NCBI GenBank assembly: GCA_049116495.1
Contig: JAGDYV010000055.1
Span: 4,968-68,967, forward strand
Reading direction: 5' to 3'
Origin: CAJQQK01 sp049116495
GTDB lineage: Bacteria > Pseudomonadota > Alphaproteobacteria > Rhizobiales > Hyphomicrobiaceae
Length of the DNA: 64,000 nt
Shown here: piece by piece, positions 55,185-63,876 of the stretch
Position numbering within the stretch: position 1 is the stretch's first letter
Layout: each line of letters opens with the position of its first letter
Made by a program: the position numbers and the translations under genes
Notes under the pieces: generated by a model
Seen by the model: the letters and a program-made list of their open reading frames with translations, nothing else
What the model was told of the DNA's origin: nothing
The model's database searches: none

Positions 55185-56351
55185 CTATTTCGCAAGCCAT
55201 TTATCCGCATCACGAAGCGCCGCCATTGCCGCACTTCGTGAATCAGCAATCGTATCGTCCTTCCGTTTGGTCACTTCCTTTTTCGCCTTTACCGCTGCTG
55301 GAGACTTCTCGACCGGCATCGCTATGCCTTTGGCCATGGCCAGAGCCGCCTGCCGCAGGTTGTCTTCAAACGAACCGGGTGCAAAATTCTTCAACGACTC
55401 CAACTTTGCAGGAGCCTTGTCGTCTTCGGCATCAACGATCGAAACGGCCGCATCAAAAAGCTTAGCGCGCTGGCCTTGGCGGCTACCGGCTGTCGTGTCA
55501 TCTTGGATGCGCGCAACAATGATCTTGACCAGTTTGGCACGCCCGAGGATAATCCCGCGTTCTGCAATGATCATGCTGTATTCCGGCCGGACCGATCGAT
55601 CCAGGTTGTTCAGCAAGGCGTCCAGCCAAAGCATTTTCTCTTCGTCCAACTTAAACGACTTGTGGACCAACCCGGCGGCCAGGTGCTCGCGAAACGCTGA
55701 TGAATAGACGGACCGTTGAAACTTGCGAACATAGCGCATCGAGAGCTGCTGGAAGCGGCCCATGTTTTGACGGTTGACGACAACACCAAGCTGACGCCGA
55801 ATAGCCGCTTCTTCGACCAACGTCCCGGATCCAAGCAGTCTCGCGTCATCCAGATACGCCATGGCCCCCTCAGGATCTGACCCGAATGTCAGAAGCGATT
55901 TGATGAGTGCGACGTGCCCGGCAAGCGCCGGGTCTGTTTCCCGCGGATCGATGGAGGCAAATCTGCGTCTGGCTTCGCCGGCACTTCCCTGAGCGTAGGC
56001 CAGCGATGCCAATAGCAAGGGCTGCAATCTCTTCGGAAAGGCAGCCACAACAGCCTTGCTCTCCGCAAATGTCGGATCACCGCCACTCATGAGGTACTTG
56101 ATCGCCGCCGTCGCATTGCGGCTCGACGACCATGTCTTCGGTGGCGCAGTTCGAAAACCACGCGAAATTCGACCCATCAAAACGCTTTGCAAATTAGCAC
56201 TGCCGCGCTTCCCTTCGGTCAATGCATCCTGACTGCGCACCAGCGTACGCACTTCGGCGACCGGTCTGAACGATTGCGCCACCGCAGGACCTTGCAGCAT
56301 CGTGAGAAGGAGCACGAAAAAGCCCGGAGATGGTCGTAATCTAAAGGTCAT
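55185..56351 (-). CDS. motC: Rhizobial-type motility protein MotC
   Basis: A 388-residue exported protein. A signal peptide (FFVLLLTMLQGPAVAQ) is followed by a helical mature part with repeated Ala-rich helices, such as AVVAAFPKRLQPLLLASLAYAQGSAGEARRRF. Position between motB and fliK, length and signal peptide match MotC of rhizobia, a periplasmic protein that interacts with MotB and is required for rotation. The C-terminus is Lys- and Ala-rich. Eleven bases separate its start from the motB stop. Confidence 0.85.
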   Translation of the reverse strand: MTFRLRPSPGFFVLLLTMLQGPAVAQSFRPVAEVRTLVRSQDALTEGKRGSANLQSVLMGRISRGFRTAPPKTWSSSRNATAAIKYLMSGGDPTFAESKAVVAAFPKRLQPLLLASLAYAQGSAGEARRRFASIDPRETDPALAGHVALIKSLLTFGSDPEGAMAYLDDARLLGSGTLVEEAAIRRQLGVVVNRQNMGRFQQLSMRYVRKFQRSVYSSAFREHLAAGLVHKSFKLDEEKMLWLDALLNNLDRSVRPEYSMIIAERGIILGRAKLVKIIVARIQDDTTAGSRQGQRAKLFDAAVSIVDAEDDKAPAKLESLKNFAPGSFEDNLRQAALAMAKGIAMPVEKSPAAVKAKKEVTKRKDDTIADSRSAAMAALRDADKWLAK

Positions 56352-56362
56352 CAGGGTCGCGT

Positions 56363-57553
56363 TCAGTTGGTCCGCAAGGTAATCTCAACACGCCGGTTTA
56401 GGGGGCTGTTGGGATCGGACGCCACTTTCAACTTCCGTGCGGCATATCCTTGCACGCGGTCGACCCGCGCCATGTCGACACCGCCACGCGAAAGCATATG
56501 ATAAAAGGCATGAGCACGATCCGTCGACAAACGCCAGTTGTCGTACTTGCTTCCAGAAAATGCCCGCGCATCCGTATGTCCGGAAATAATGATAATGCCC
56601 TTGTGTTCTTCTTTGATGGCTTTGGCCAGTGTGTCGACCAATGCCACGGTCGCCGGTCGCGGCACTGCTGAGCCAAGATCAAACATCGAATGTCCAACCT
56701 TGTCTGTCAGGCTGAGGATCACGCCGCCGTCTGTAACCTTGATGCCGATCGCCGGCCGGCCACCGTGTGTGATCTTGCTAAGCGAAAGCTTGATTTTTTC
56801 TTCCAGTTTCTCGGCGAGTCGCTTGTTTTCGATGCGCTTCGCCTCCGCTACTTTTGCCTTAGCGCGCTTCTTCTCCGCCTCTGACAGCTTCTCTTTTTTC
56901 TTGAGCTTTGCCTGCTTTGTAGATGGTCGTTTGACCTTCGCGGCCCAGGTTGGCTGAGGCGGCTTCTGTTTTACTTCCGGCACCTTTTTTTCTGTCGGTT
57001 TTTCAGCGACAATCGGCTCTGTCGGTGGCACCTGCTCAGTCGGATTAACGAGTTCGAAGCGCTTTCGAAAAGCAGGGTCAAACGGGTCGCGGAAAGCTTC
57101 GCCATCCTGCTTTTTCTTGTTATCCGCATGCACCTTGGCAAGCTTCGCCAACACGCCATGCGGATCACTGAAGAAGTCAGCATTTGTCATCGCCTTCTTC
57201 ACGTCTTTGTCTTCCTCCTTCTTCGTCTTCTTGACCGGTTTCTCTTTATCTTTCTCTTTGACCGGCGCCTGCACGCGAGATTGTTGGCCAGGCTGCATTT
57301 CGCTGAGCCCCCGGGCGCTGGTAATCGAATCCGACAATTTAATCGGGTTGAAGTAACTGGCGACCTGCGCCCTGGTGTCTTTACTTGCGGCGTTGACCAG
57401 CCACATCACTAGAAACAATGCCATCATGGCGGTCATGAAGTCCGCATAGGCAATCTTCCAGGCGCCACCGTGGTGCCCGCCATCGTGATCGCCGGATACA
57501 CGCCGGACGATTACGATCTCGTCGCGCCTGCGATCTTCTTCACCGCTACTCAC
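56363..57553 (-). CDS. motB: Flagellar motor stator protein MotB
   Basis: A 396-residue stator. A single membrane segment contains the proton-channel Asp (AYADFMTAMMALFLVMWLVNA), then a long Lys/Glu/Pro-rich periplasmic linker of about 210 residues, and a C-terminal OmpA-type peptidoglycan-binding domain (GIIIISGHTDARAFSG, NWRLSTDRAHAFYHML, NSPLNRRVEITLRTN). The GTG at 57553 overlaps the fliH stop (GTGA) and has AAAGGA upstream, so the longer frame from 57583 is not needed. MotA is not in the window. Confidence 0.93.
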   Translation of the reverse strand: MSSGEEDRRRDEIVIVRRVSGDHDGGHHGGAWKIAYADFMTAMMALFLVMWLVNAASKDTRAQVASYFNPIKLSDSITSARGLSEMQPGQQSRVQAPVKEKDKEKPVKKTKKEEDKDVKKAMTNADFFSDPHGVLAKLAKVHADNKKKQDGEAFRDPFDPAFRKRFELVNPTEQVPPTEPIVAEKPTEKKVPEVKQKPPQPTWAAKVKRPSTKQAKLKKKEKLSEAEKKRAKAKVAEAKRIENKRLAEKLEEKIKLSLSKITHGGRPAIGIKVTDGGVILSLTDKVGHSMFDLGSAVPRPATVALVDTLAKAIKEEHKGIIIISGHTDARAFSGSKYDNWRLSTDRAHAFYHMLSRGGVDMARVDRVQGYAARKLKVASDPNSPLNRRVEITLRTN

Positions 57554-58197
57554 GACAAGATCCTTTTCACCGCATCGCCCCAAGCCTCAAGCTGCGTTTC
57601 GAGAATTGTCTCGTTGATTCTCACGCTGATGTCTAAGCCATCACGGGTCCGCGGCTCGACAATCGCTTTCATATCGCCAAGATTTTCTTGCAGGGCCTTG
57701 ACCAGATCGGCCGGCCCTTCAACGATGATCGGGCCATCCCAATCACTCGGCGCCGTTGTTCGGATAGCTTCCGCAATTCTGCGAACCGCGTCACTTCTCG
57801 CCTCATCGCGGATGATGGGCACAAGCACGTCGACAAAACTATCGGCGAGCACATTGTGCATGTTTTCAACACCCACAACCAACTCCTGCGCGAGCACCTG
57901 CCCGAAGTCCGCCGCCCAGGTTTTGCGTGCCTGATCAAGCTTCATCTCGGCTGCAGCCTGCTGCTCACCGAGATCGTGGGCCATACGTGCTTCAGCTTCG
58001 CGTTGTCCTTCTTCGAAACCGCGCTTGAAGTAGTCTTCCAGAACACTCGTCGACGATTCGGGAAGCCGCTCAAAGCCGACGTTTGGCGTCATACCATCGC
58101 TTCCGTGAATGATGGGCGCTGGCGCGACTTCGGGCATGTCCGGTTCATCGGAAACGCCGTAGTCAGTTAATAAACTGGCAAGGGTTACGTGGCTCAT
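57550..58197 (-). CDS. fliH: FliH-like flagellar assembly protein
   Basis: A 215-residue protein with an N-terminal acidic segment, a central coiled coil (FKRGFEEGQREAEARMAHDLGEQQAAAEMKLDQARK) and a C-terminal domain (LVPIIRDEARSDAVRRIAEAIRTT ... VRINETILETQLEAWGDAVKRIL) with the FliH/SctL pattern. FliH regulates the export ATPase FliI at the base of the type III apparatus. The ATG at 58197 overlaps the fliF stop (ATGA). Sequence match to FliH is loose, so the name rests also on position after fliF. Confidence 0.75.
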   Translation of the reverse strand: MSHVTLASLLTDYGVSDEPDMPEVAPAPIIHGSDGMTPNVGFERLPESSTSVLEDYFKRGFEEGQREAEARMAHDLGEQQAAAEMKLDQARKTWAADFGQVLAQELVVGVENMHNVLADSFVDVLVPIIRDEARSDAVRRIAEAIRTTAPSDWDGPIIVEGPADLVKALQENLGDMKAIVEPRTRDGLDISVRINETILETQLEAWGDAVKRILS

Positions 58198-59861
58198 GCA
58201 CGGGCCTCCTCTTTCATCCATTGCCGCATCACTTCAACGGCGGCATCTTCGTCTTCGATCAGTTTTTCGAGTTTTGCCTTCGGGCTATCGTCGTTGTTTG
58301 CCGCGTCAAACTCTTCGAGACTGAACGGTGCCGGATTTTGTGGAAAACCCATGGCGAGGTTGTCGCCTGCACCCGGATCGAACGGAATACCCGCTTCGCT
58401 ATTCGGCTCACCCGAAACCGCCAGTGGCGATGGTTCCGACTCGAGAGCGATCGCGCCGGAATCTTTCAACAAAACGCGCGTTACCGGCCGAATTCCGAAG
58501 AAAACCAACAATGCCGCAACGCCCATCAAAACGAGCCCATTGATCAGCGCGCCCGTATGGGCAAGCAGCTGATACATGATGCCTGGTCCCTCAACCGGTT
58601 GCAGCGTTTTGCTCGCCGGCATGAATTCAACAGCGCTGACCTTGACCTCGTCACCACGCTTGACGACCAAGCCACCGGCTGCGGATACTAGGCTTTCAAC
58701 CTGCTTCACCAGCCCTTCCATCTGTCCGGCGCCGGAGTTGGTGCCGAGTATTTCCTTCATACGCTTGCTGTTGAGGACGACCGCGACCGTCAAACGCTCA
58801 ATCCGATAGCCGTTACTCACAGTGGCAATCGTCTTCGATCCAACCTCGAAATTCGTAAGTTCCTCGCGCCGCTCATCATTGCGCTTGGATTGATCGGGGC
58901 TACCCGCCGCGCCTTCCTCGTTCGGCACGTTCTGTTCGACGCCGACAGCCTTGGATGACTTCGAGTTCTGCGAGTTCTTGGTCTCTTTGACGACCCGCAC
59001 GGACCTTTCGACCTTCGTCTCGGGGTCATAGGCCGTCTCTCGAATTTCCCGCTTGTCGGTGTTTAGACGAGCCGCGACACTGATCCGGAAGTTCTCAAGT
59101 CCGAGAAACGGGCTCAGCGTCTGGCTGATGTTTTGCTTAAGCGATCCTTCAAGTTCTTTTTCGAGGCCCGCGTTCCTGTTCGGCGCCCGCGCTGCCGGAT
59201 CACCGCCTGAAGCAAGCAACGTTCCGTCGGTGTTGAGCACCGCAACCTGGCTCATCGCCAAGCCGGGCACCGAAGCGGCAACCAAATGACGAACTGCCGA
59301 AGCAAGGGTTTGACCGGCATCCGCGCTCACGCGAATGACGACGGAGGCAGATGGTTTTCGACCAACGCGGCGGAAAGAGCCCGCCTCCGCCATGACAATA
59401 TGAACGCGGGCGGCTAGCACCCCCTTCATCGATTGGATGGTCCGTGCCAGTTCACCTTCGAGCGCCCGTTTGCGGGTCACTTCCTGCATGAACGACGTGA
59501 GGCCGATCGAGCCCATGTTATCGAATAGTTCATAGCCCGCACTTGGACCGTGCGGCAGGCCACGCTCCGCCAGCAGCATCCGGACCTCGTCGACACGGCC
59601 ATACGGCACGCTGATGCTGTCACCTTTTGTCCCAACTTCGTAGGGTACACCGTTCTGAGACAGCACGGTACCGATACCGGTGACATCGGTTTTGATGAGA
59701 CCCGTGTAAAGCGTCTGCAAGGCTGGTTTGCTAAGAAGATAGCTCATCGTCGTGATCGACCCGACAATCACGACAAATACCAGTGCCAACGCCAGCTGTC
59801 GCTGGGCGCCGAGTGCTGAAAAGTTCCGCGCAATCGATTTAATTTGATCGCTCGAGATCAT
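58194..59861 (-). CDS. fliF: Flagellar MS-ring protein FliF
   Basis: About 555 residues. The first membrane helix (LALALVFVVIVGSITTMSYLL) is followed by the YscJ/FliF secretion-ring domain (ALQTLYTGLIKTDVTGIGTVL, PHGPSAGYELFDNMGSIGLT, LEGELARTIQSMKGVLAARVHIVMAE, ASVVIRVSADAGQTL), a middle Lys/Ser-rich loop, and a second membrane helix (LINGLVLMGVAALLVFFGI), with a C-terminal acidic tail that binds FliG. The ATG at 59861 was chosen over a frame that extends to 59960, since it begins just before the first helix. Confidence 0.95.
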   Translation of the reverse strand: MISSDQIKSIARNFSALGAQRQLALALVFVVIVGSITTMSYLLSKPALQTLYTGLIKTDVTGIGTVLSQNGVPYEVGTKGDSISVPYGRVDEVRMLLAERGLPHGPSAGYELFDNMGSIGLTSFMQEVTRKRALEGELARTIQSMKGVLAARVHIVMAEAGSFRRVGRKPSASVVIRVSADAGQTLASAVRHLVAASVPGLAMSQVAVLNTDGTLLASGGDPAARAPNRNAGLEKELEGSLKQNISQTLSPFLGLENFRISVAARLNTDKREIRETAYDPETKVERSVRVVKETKNSQNSKSSKAVGVEQNVPNEEGAAGSPDQSKRNDERREELTNFEVGSKTIATVSNGYRIERLTVAVVLNSKRMKEILGTNSGAGQMEGLVKQVESLVSAAGGLVVKRGDEVKVSAVEFMPASKTLQPVEGPGIMYQLLAHTGALINGLVLMGVAALLVFFGIRPVTRVLLKDSGAIALESEPSPLAVSGEPNSEAGIPFDPGAGDNLAMGFPQNPAPFSLEEFDAANNDDSPKAKLEKLIEDEDAAVEVMRQWMKEEARA

Positions 59862-60023
59862 TGCTGAATTCTTTTTTCCGAAGGTTCTTCGGTAAATTGA
59901 ATTCCAAACCTTACGCGAACTTGATGGTCGGCAGAGAAGCACCATCAACAAGAAAATCAATTGTTAAGAATGTAATGCCTTGACGCAAATTGATTGATTC
60001 GGATGGCGTGGTAGTGGGTCAAA

Positions 60024-60052
60024 AATAAAAAACGGGCGCGTTTGACGCGCCC
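60024..60052 (-). terminator. Rho-independent terminator after the first flagellin gene
   Basis: On the minus strand GGGCGCGT pairs with ACGCGCCC across three bases (60034-60052), followed by GTTTTTTATTTTT. It lies about 95 bases after the flagellin stop. Confidence 0.85.
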
Positions 60053-60147
60053 ATTTCTTGCTTCCGCATAGCCGACGAGCGGCACGCAGAATACTTGGGG
60101 TATCTGACACGAGCCACTGCAAGCGGCCCGCTTCAGATGAACTGACC

Positions 60148-61176
60148 TTAACGGAACAGTGCCAGGATGTTCTGGCTCGAAGAGTTGGCAATTGACATGG
60201 CCTGGATGCCGAGCTGCTGCTGGACCTGAAGGGCTTGCAAACGGGTAGATTCTTCGTTCATGTCAGCGTCGACGAGTGTCGAGATGCCACGATCGATCGA
60301 ATCCATCAATTTGCCAACGAAGTCGCTCTGCAGCGAGATCCGCGAACTGACAGCACCAAGACTAGTGGCAGCGCTGGTCATGTCCGAGATTGCGAAGTCA
60401 GCAGCCTGGATGAAGTCGTTGATCTCCTGGTCCGTGGCACTTGAGATGTCCATCTCGTTAAGGCCATTGACGCTAGCCAGAACAAGCGTTCCGTCATCTT
60501 CAGCTGCACCGATGTCGCCAGCAAGCGCACCACCGCCGACAGCCGTTGCTTCAGCAGCCGACATGCGCTGAGAGCCCAGGATTCCGAGTTGGTGGTTTTC
60601 AGCAGAGCCAGAGTTTACGGCAGCGCCGGCACTGCCATCCGTGTTGGCATCGAACAGGAATGTCGTTGATACGGCAACGTCGATCGTCGCAACGTTGACT
60701 TCGGTACCATTGCGAGAGAACGACGAGACAACGCTTTCAGTTGCGCTGTAATCCGAGCCGCCATTGTCGACAGACATCCAGTTTTCGCCCGTGAACGAAG
60801 CCGACGTCGCGATGCTGCGCAGCTGGTCTTGAAGCGCATCGATCTCGATCTGCACTTGCGCGCGATCAACACCTGGCTCGGCAGCAGCAACCAACTTGTT
60901 CTTGATCTCGCCCATCACATCGATGGAAGATTCCATGGCAGTGTAAGCAACATCCACAGTCGCGGCGCCCAGGCCAAGTGCGTCTGTCACAGACGACAGA
61001 GCGGCATTGTCCGAACGCATTGTGGTCGCCATCGACCAGTAGGCAGCGCCGTCAGAAGCTGAGCCAACCTTAAGACCCGTCGAGATACGAGCTTGTGTTG
61101 TCAGCATGTCTTGATTGGTTTGATTGAGGCTCTGGAGTGCAGTCAAAGCTGCAAAGTTCGTATTGATACTATTCAT
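60148..61176 (-). CDS. Flagellin, copy farthest from fliP
   Basis: A 342-residue flagellin with the conserved ends: INTNFAALTALQSLNQTNQDM at the N-terminus and LQVQQQLGIQAMSIANSSS followed by NILALFR at the C-terminus, which form the D0/D1 coiled coils. The short central domain (about 120 residues) has little D2/D3, as in rhizobial flagellins. The GTG before the ATG is in frame, but the other two copies start at the ATG at the equivalent place. It differs from the two others in the centre (for example LASVNGLNEMD in place of LASYSGTGEMD), so it is the most diverged of the three. It is the only copy with a clear sigma-28-like site. Confidence 0.97.
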   Translation of the reverse strand: MNSINTNFAALTALQSLNQTNQDMLTTQARISTGLKVGSASDGAAYWSMATTMRSDNAALSSVTDALGLGAATVDVAYTAMESSIDVMGEIKNKLVAAAEPGVDRAQVQIEIDALQDQLRSIATSASFTGENWMSVDNGGSDYSATESVVSSFSRNGTEVNVATIDVAVSTTFLFDANTDGSAGAAVNSGSAENHQLGILGSQRMSAAEATAVGGGALAGDIGAAEDDGTLVLASVNGLNEMDISSATDQEINDFIQAADFAISDMTSAATSLGAVSSRISLQSDFVGKLMDSIDRGISTLVDADMNEESTRLQALQVQQQLGIQAMSIANSSSQNILALFR

Positions 61177-61183
61177 CACTTAC

Positions 61184-61216
61184 TGTCCCTTGGATACACT
61201 ACTGTTTACTGGGACA
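61184..61216 (-). promoter_or_regulatory. Leader hairpin covering the ribosome binding site of flagellin copy 1
   Basis: In the transcript TGTCCC (61211-61216) can pair with GGGACA (61184-61189) around a 21-base loop. The second arm contains the Shine-Dalgarno bases, 7 bases before the ATG. The same pairing with an unrelated loop is found before the two other flagellin genes. Confidence 0.55.
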
Positions 61217-61267
61217 TTCCGGACGTGCCGGCACGCTAGGGCGGCATCATGCCTTTAAGGGACGTTT

Positions 61268-61275
61268 TTATCGGC
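61268..61275 (-). promoter_or_regulatory. Sigma-28-like -10 element, GCCGATAA
   Basis: The minus strand reads GCCGATAA, identical to the -10 consensus of FliA-type sigma-28 promoters, about 92 bases before the flagellin start. A GAAAGCTA segment about 13 bases further upstream is a rough fit to the -35 element. The corresponding positions before the other two flagellins do not keep this sequence. Confidence 0.55.
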
Positions 61276-61381
61276 CCTCAACCCAACGTAGCTTTCCACC
61301 GTCAAAGCGGAGAGGCAACATTGGCATGGAACCACCTAAATTTTCTTTAACTCGCAAAAGCTCCCATAAAAAGGGGAAAAC

Positions 61382-61410
61382 CACCTCGGCTGCGGGTCGC
61401 AGCCGAGGTG
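61382..61410 (-). terminator. Rho-independent terminator after the second flagellin gene
   Basis: A perfect 13-base-pair stem, CACCTCGGCTGCG with CGCAGCCGAGGTG and a three-base loop, lies 11 bases after the flagellin stop. On the minus strand it is followed by GGTTTTCCCCTTTTT. Confidence 0.85.
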
Positions 61411-61421
61411 CCATTTGTTCA

Positions 61422-62456
61422 CTAGCGGAACAGTGCCAGGATGTTCTGGCTCGAAGAGTTGGCAATTGACATTGCCTGGATACCGAGCTGCTGCTGAACC
61501 TGAAGGGCCTGCAGACGGGTCGATTCTTCGTTCATGTCAGCATCAACGAGTGCTGAGATCCCGCGTTCGATCGAATCCATCAGCTTACCGACGAAATCGT
61601 TCTGCAGATCAATCCGTGACTTGGCAGCACCGAGATTTGTCGCAGCGCTGGTCATGTCAGCGATGGCAAAATCTGCTGCCTGGATGAAGTCATCGATGTT
61701 CTGATCGGTCACCGCGGTACCCGAGATATCCATTTCACCTGTACCGCTGTAGCTGGCCAGCACGATGCTACCATCATCTTCAGCAGCACCAATGTCACCG
61801 GCAAGTGCGCCACCGCCGACAGCTGTTGCTTCAGCAGCCGTCATACGTTGCGATCCCAGGAGACCGAGCTGATGGTTGTCTGCGCTACCAGAGTTGACTG
61901 CCGCACCGGCAGAGCCATCCGTGTTAGCATCAAACAGGAACGTCGATGAGACGCTGATCGAGATCGTGCCAACGCTGACATCCGTGCCACTGCGAGAGAA
62001 TGACGCGACAACGGTTTCCGTCGCGCTGTAGGCCGAAGAGCCGTTGTCGACAGAGATCCAGTTTTCACCCGTGAACGAAGCCGACGTTGCGATGCTGCGG
62101 AGCTGGTCCTGCAACGCATCGATTTCGATCTGCACTTTGGCGCGATCGACACCTGGCTCACGAGCGGCAACCAGCTTGTTCTTGATCTCACCCATCACAT
62201 CGATGGATGCGTCCATGGCCGTATAGGCCACGTCTACAGTTGCAGCGCCGAGGCCGAGTGCGTCCGTCACAGACGACAACGCCGCGTTGTCTGAGCGCAT
62301 TGTGGTCGCCATCGACCAATAGGCCGCTCCGTCTGCAGCTGAACCGACCTTAAGTCCGGTTGAGATCCGGGATTGGGTCGTCAGCATATCTTGATTGGTT
62401 TGATTGAGACTCTGGAGTGCCGTTAACGCAGCGAAGTTGGTATTGATACTATTCAT
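61422..62456 (-). CDS. Flagellin, middle copy
   Basis: A 344-residue flagellin with the same D0/D1 ends as its neighbours. It is nearly identical to the third copy through most of its length (shared LLGSQRMTAAEATAVGGGAL, with differences such as VGTISISVSSTFLF against VGTISVNVATTFLF). It ends in a strong terminator and has its own leader, so each copy is likely to be transcribed separately. No internal repeat or frameshift is seen. Confidence 0.97.
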   Translation of the reverse strand: MNSINTNFAALTALQSLNQTNQDMLTTQSRISTGLKVGSAADGAAYWSMATTMRSDNAALSSVTDALGLGAATVDVAYTAMDASIDVMGEIKNKLVAAREPGVDRAKVQIEIDALQDQLRSIATSASFTGENWISVDNGSSAYSATETVVASFSRSGTDVSVGTISISVSSTFLFDANTDGSAGAAVNSGSADNHQLGLLGSQRMTAAEATAVGGGALAGDIGAAEDDGSIVLASYSGTGEMDISGTAVTDQNIDDFIQAADFAIADMTSAATNLGAAKSRIDLQNDFVGKLMDSIERGISALVDADMNEESTRLQALQVQQQLGIQAMSIANSSSQNILALFR

Positions 62457-62463
62457 GACTTAC

Positions 62464-62496
62464 TGTCCCTATGAAAAACTATTTATGACTGGGACA
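62464..62496 (-). promoter_or_regulatory. Leader hairpin covering the ribosome binding site of flagellin copy 2
   Basis: TGTCCC (62491-62496) pairs with GGGACA (62464-62469) around a 21-base loop whose sequence differs from that of copy 1. The stem-to-ATG spacing is the same (7 bases). Confidence 0.55.
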
Positions 62497-62698
62497 TTCC
62501 GGACAAGCCGGCACGCCAGGACGGCATCATGCTCTTGAGTAAACGATAAACGCAACTCAACCTGACGTAATTCTCCGTTGCCAGAGCAGAACAATTACTC
62601 CGGCATTTGGCCACCTAGATTCAATGAAACTCGGTAAGAATCGGAGAATCGGAGTAAGCATCACGACTGCAGGTTACAATCGAGATGCTATCTGCTTA

Positions 62699-63733
62699 CT
62701 AGCGGAAGAGTGCTAGGATGTTCTGGCTCGAAGAATTGGCAATCGACATTGCCTGGATACCGAGCTGCTGCTGGACCTGCAGGGCCTGCAGACGGGTTGA
62801 TTCTTCGTTCATATCAGCATCGACGAGTGACGAGATACCACGCTCGATCGAATCCATCAGCTTGCCAACGAAATCGTTCTGCAAATCGATCCGTGACTTG
62901 GCAGAGCCGAGGCTTGTTGCAGCATTCGTCATATCGGCAATGGCGAAGTCTGCGGCCTGGATGAAGTCATCGATGTTCTGATCGGTCACTGCGGCACCCG
63001 AGATGTCCATTTCGCCTGTGCCATCGTAGCTGGCAAGCACAATGCTGCCATCATCTTCAGCGGCGCCAATGTCACCGGCAAGCGCACCACCACCGACAGC
63101 CGTTGCTTCAGCAGCCGTCATGCGTTGCGAGCCAAGCAAGCCAAGTTGATGGTTGTCTGCGCTACCCGAGTTGACAGCTGCGCCGGCAGAGCCATCCGTG
63201 TTGGCGTCGAACAGGAATGTCGTTGCGACATTAACCGAGATCGTACCGACAGTGACGTCCGTACCGCTGCGCGAGAACGATGCTACGATCGTTTCCGTGG
63301 CGCTGTAGGCTGACGAGCCATTGTCAACAGAGATCCAGTTTTCACCGGTGAATGAAGCAGACGTCGCGATGCTGCGGAGCTGGTCCTGCAGCGCATTGAT
63401 TTCAGTTTGAACCTTGCTCCGATCGACGCCCGGTTCACGAGCTGCAACCAACTTGTTCTTGATCTCACCCATCACGTCGATGGACGAATCCATAGCTGTA
63501 TAGGCGACATCAACGGTCGCAGCACCGAGGCCGAGTGCATCCGTCACGGACGACAACGCGGCATTGTCCGAACGCATGGTCGTGGCCATCGACCAATAGG
63601 CTGCGCCGTCCGAAGCAGACCCGATCCGCAATCCAGTCGAGATCCGGGATTGGGTGGTCAGCATGCTGGAGTTGGTTTCGTTGAGGCTCTGCAGTGCTGT
63701 CAAGGCAGCAAAGTTTGTATTGATACTATTCAT
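62699..63733 (-). CDS. Flagellin, copy next to fliP
   Basis: A 344-residue flagellin, first of the three in transcription order. The N-terminus INTNFAALTALQSLNETNSSM differs slightly from its neighbours (QTNQDM). The rest closely matches the middle copy. No obvious T-rich terminator follows; a short AGCATC/GATGCT pairing downstream is weak. The start lies 143 bases after the fliP stop. Confidence 0.97.
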   Translation of the reverse strand: MNSINTNFAALTALQSLNETNSSMLTTQSRISTGLRIGSASDGAAYWSMATTMRSDNAALSSVTDALGLGAATVDVAYTAMDSSIDVMGEIKNKLVAAREPGVDRSKVQTEINALQDQLRSIATSASFTGENWISVDNGSSAYSATETIVASFSRSGTDVTVGTISVNVATTFLFDANTDGSAGAAVNSGSADNHQLGLLGSQRMTAAEATAVGGGALAGDIGAAEDDGSIVLASYDGTGEMDISGAAVTDQNIDDFIQAADFAIADMTNAATSLGSAKSRIDLQNDFVGKLMDSIERGISSLVDADMNEESTRLQALQVQQQLGIQAMSIANSSSQNILALFR

Positions 63734-63737
63734 TTTA

Positions 63738-63769
63738 TGTCCCTGTGGTGTTCACTTTTTTGGGGGACA
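63738..63769 (-). promoter_or_regulatory. Leader hairpin covering the ribosome binding site of flagellin copy 3
   Basis: ATGTCCC and GGGACAT can pair (63737-63743 with 63764-63770) around a 20-base loop unlike those of the other copies; the second transcript arm ends 4 bases before the ATG and includes the Shine-Dalgarno bases. Confidence 0.55.
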
Positions 63770-63876
63770 TACCGACCGTGCCGGTGCGCCAGGGCGGCTT
63801 CATGCCTTTGGGACAAACAACGTCATCTCCAACCTCGCGCTACGAAATAAAGTAAACGCAAGTGGTTGCCGAAGGA

